Source: an uncultured Atopobiaceae bacterium
Lineage (GTDB): Bacteria; Actinomycetota; Coriobacteriia; Coriobacteriales; Atopobiaceae
Direction: 5' to 3'
NCBI GenBank assembly: GCA_944321005.1
Contig: CALUJT010000028.1
Span: 1-13,978 of the forward strand
Length of the DNA: 13,978 nt
The translations under genes and the position numbers were made by a program. How positions within the stretch are numbered: the stretch's first letter is position 1; each line of letters begins with the position of its first letter. Under the pieces are notes generated by a model. The model was not told where the DNA came from, ran no database searches, and was given only the letters and a program-made list of their open reading frames with translations. Positions 13,771 through 13,978 of this stretch are shown here, piece by piece.

Positions 13771-13871
13771 GGGGCCTCCCGGGGTCTGCCGCGCGGGGCG
13801 GCGCGTCCTTGTCGCCGGTTCTTCTCGCCCCATCTTACGCGCAATTCTTCACAGACGTGCCACAACCTTTC

Positions 13872-13880
13872 TGATATACT
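13872..13880 (+). promoter_or_regulatory. Extended -10 promoter of the rpmE leader
   Basis: TGATATACT contains the extended -10 TGn followed by TATACT (13875-13880), five of six bases matching consensus. No -35 box is at the right distance, which is tolerated by extended -10 promoters. Transcription would start near 13887, giving a leader of about 77 nt. Confidence 0.7.
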
Positions 13881-13894
13881 CCAACAGCTATTGT

Positions 13895-13943
13895 GTCTCG
13901 GTCGGAACCGAGACGAACCCCTGCCCTGGTCGGAAACCAGGGC
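13895..13943 (+). ncRNA. Twin-hairpin leader upstream of rpmE (candidate ribosomal-protein leader)
   Basis: Two hairpins lie in tandem. Hairpin one is GTCTCGGT (13895-13902) with ACCGAGAC (13907-13914) and loop CGGA. Hairpin two is GCCCTGGT (13923-13930) with ACCAGGGC (13936-13943) and loop CGGAA. Both stems are perfect over 8 bp, and both end in the same apical motif GGT-CGGA(A)-ACC while the lower stems differ. Conserved loop plus varied stem suggests a protein-binding RNA. By analogy with known L31 leader RNAs, it could let excess L31 repress its own synthesis. The ribosome site AGGAG (13952-13956) lies nine bases after the second stem. I could not score it against a covariance model. Confidence 0.6.
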
Positions 13944-13963
13944 CGAAGAAGAGGAGTCCTGCC

Positions 13964-13978
13964 ATGAAGCAAGGTATC
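13964..13978 (+). CDS. rpmE: Start of ribosomal protein L31 gene (partial)
   Basis: Only five codons are in the window, giving MKQGI. This fits the usual start of bacterial L31 (MKxGIHPxY), a small 50S-subunit protein bridging the two ribosomal subunits. A good ribosome site AGGAG lies seven bases upstream, and a strong promoter plus a structured leader support a highly expressed ribosomal gene. The identity rests on five residues and the leader, so the call is probable but not proven. Confidence 0.72.

Overview
This 14 kb window is a chromosomal stretch from a high-GC bacterium (roughly 70% G+C by eye, strong G/C bias at third codon positions). The housekeeping gene set, the very GC-rich codon use and the tilS-hpt-ftsH order suggest an actinobacterium. 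My best guess is a member of the Coriobacteriia (Olsenella/Atopobium-like), but this is inference from sequence style and was not searched. I see no phage, integrase, transposase, CRISPR, tRNA or rRNA gene.

Layout from left to right. The 3' end of a small heat-shock (Hsp20) gene is followed by a 31-bp tandem repeat and a good intrinsic terminator. Next is a leftward YycJ-type metallo-beta-lactamase-fold hydrolase, divergent from a rightward run of tilS (tRNA-Ile lysidine synthetase), hpt (hypoxanthine phosphoribosyltransferase) and ftsH (membrane AAA+ protease). A 250-bp, less GC-rich spacer then leads to a small winged-helix protein of unknown role. After it come a class I/II aminotransferase, a PHP-family metallo-phosphoesterase and exodeoxyribonuclease III, all rightward. 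A leftward patatin-like lipase converges on the exonuclease and diverges from a sirtuin. The sirtuin is followed by a fused dihydropteroate synthase-HPPK gene (folP-folK), which overlaps a short biotin-ligase-like ORF. A leftward type III pantothenate kinase (coaX) follows. The window ends in the leader and first five codons of a gene that looks like rpmE (ribosomal protein L31).

Functionally these are core genes: tRNA modification, purine salvage, membrane proteolysis, DNA repair, and folate and CoA cofactor synthesis. The folP-folK fusion performs two consecutive folate steps. The biotin-ligase-like ORF sits beside coaX, a neighbour often seen for birA, but it lacks the catalytic half.

The most unusual signal is between the genes. 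Palindromic elements lie 0 to 10 bp after the stop codons of five genes: Hsp20, hpt, the aminotransferase (where the palindrome itself supplies the stop codon), the PHP gene and the sirtuin. Five units share TGACA...TGTCA ends and a 25-27 bp length. One separate element is a near-perfect 31-bp stem, and another is a 127-bp AT-richer element with 15-bp terminal inverted repeats. Other points of interest are a pair of near-identical promoter modules placed exactly 40 nt before two start codons, and a tandem twin-hairpin leader in front of rpmE.
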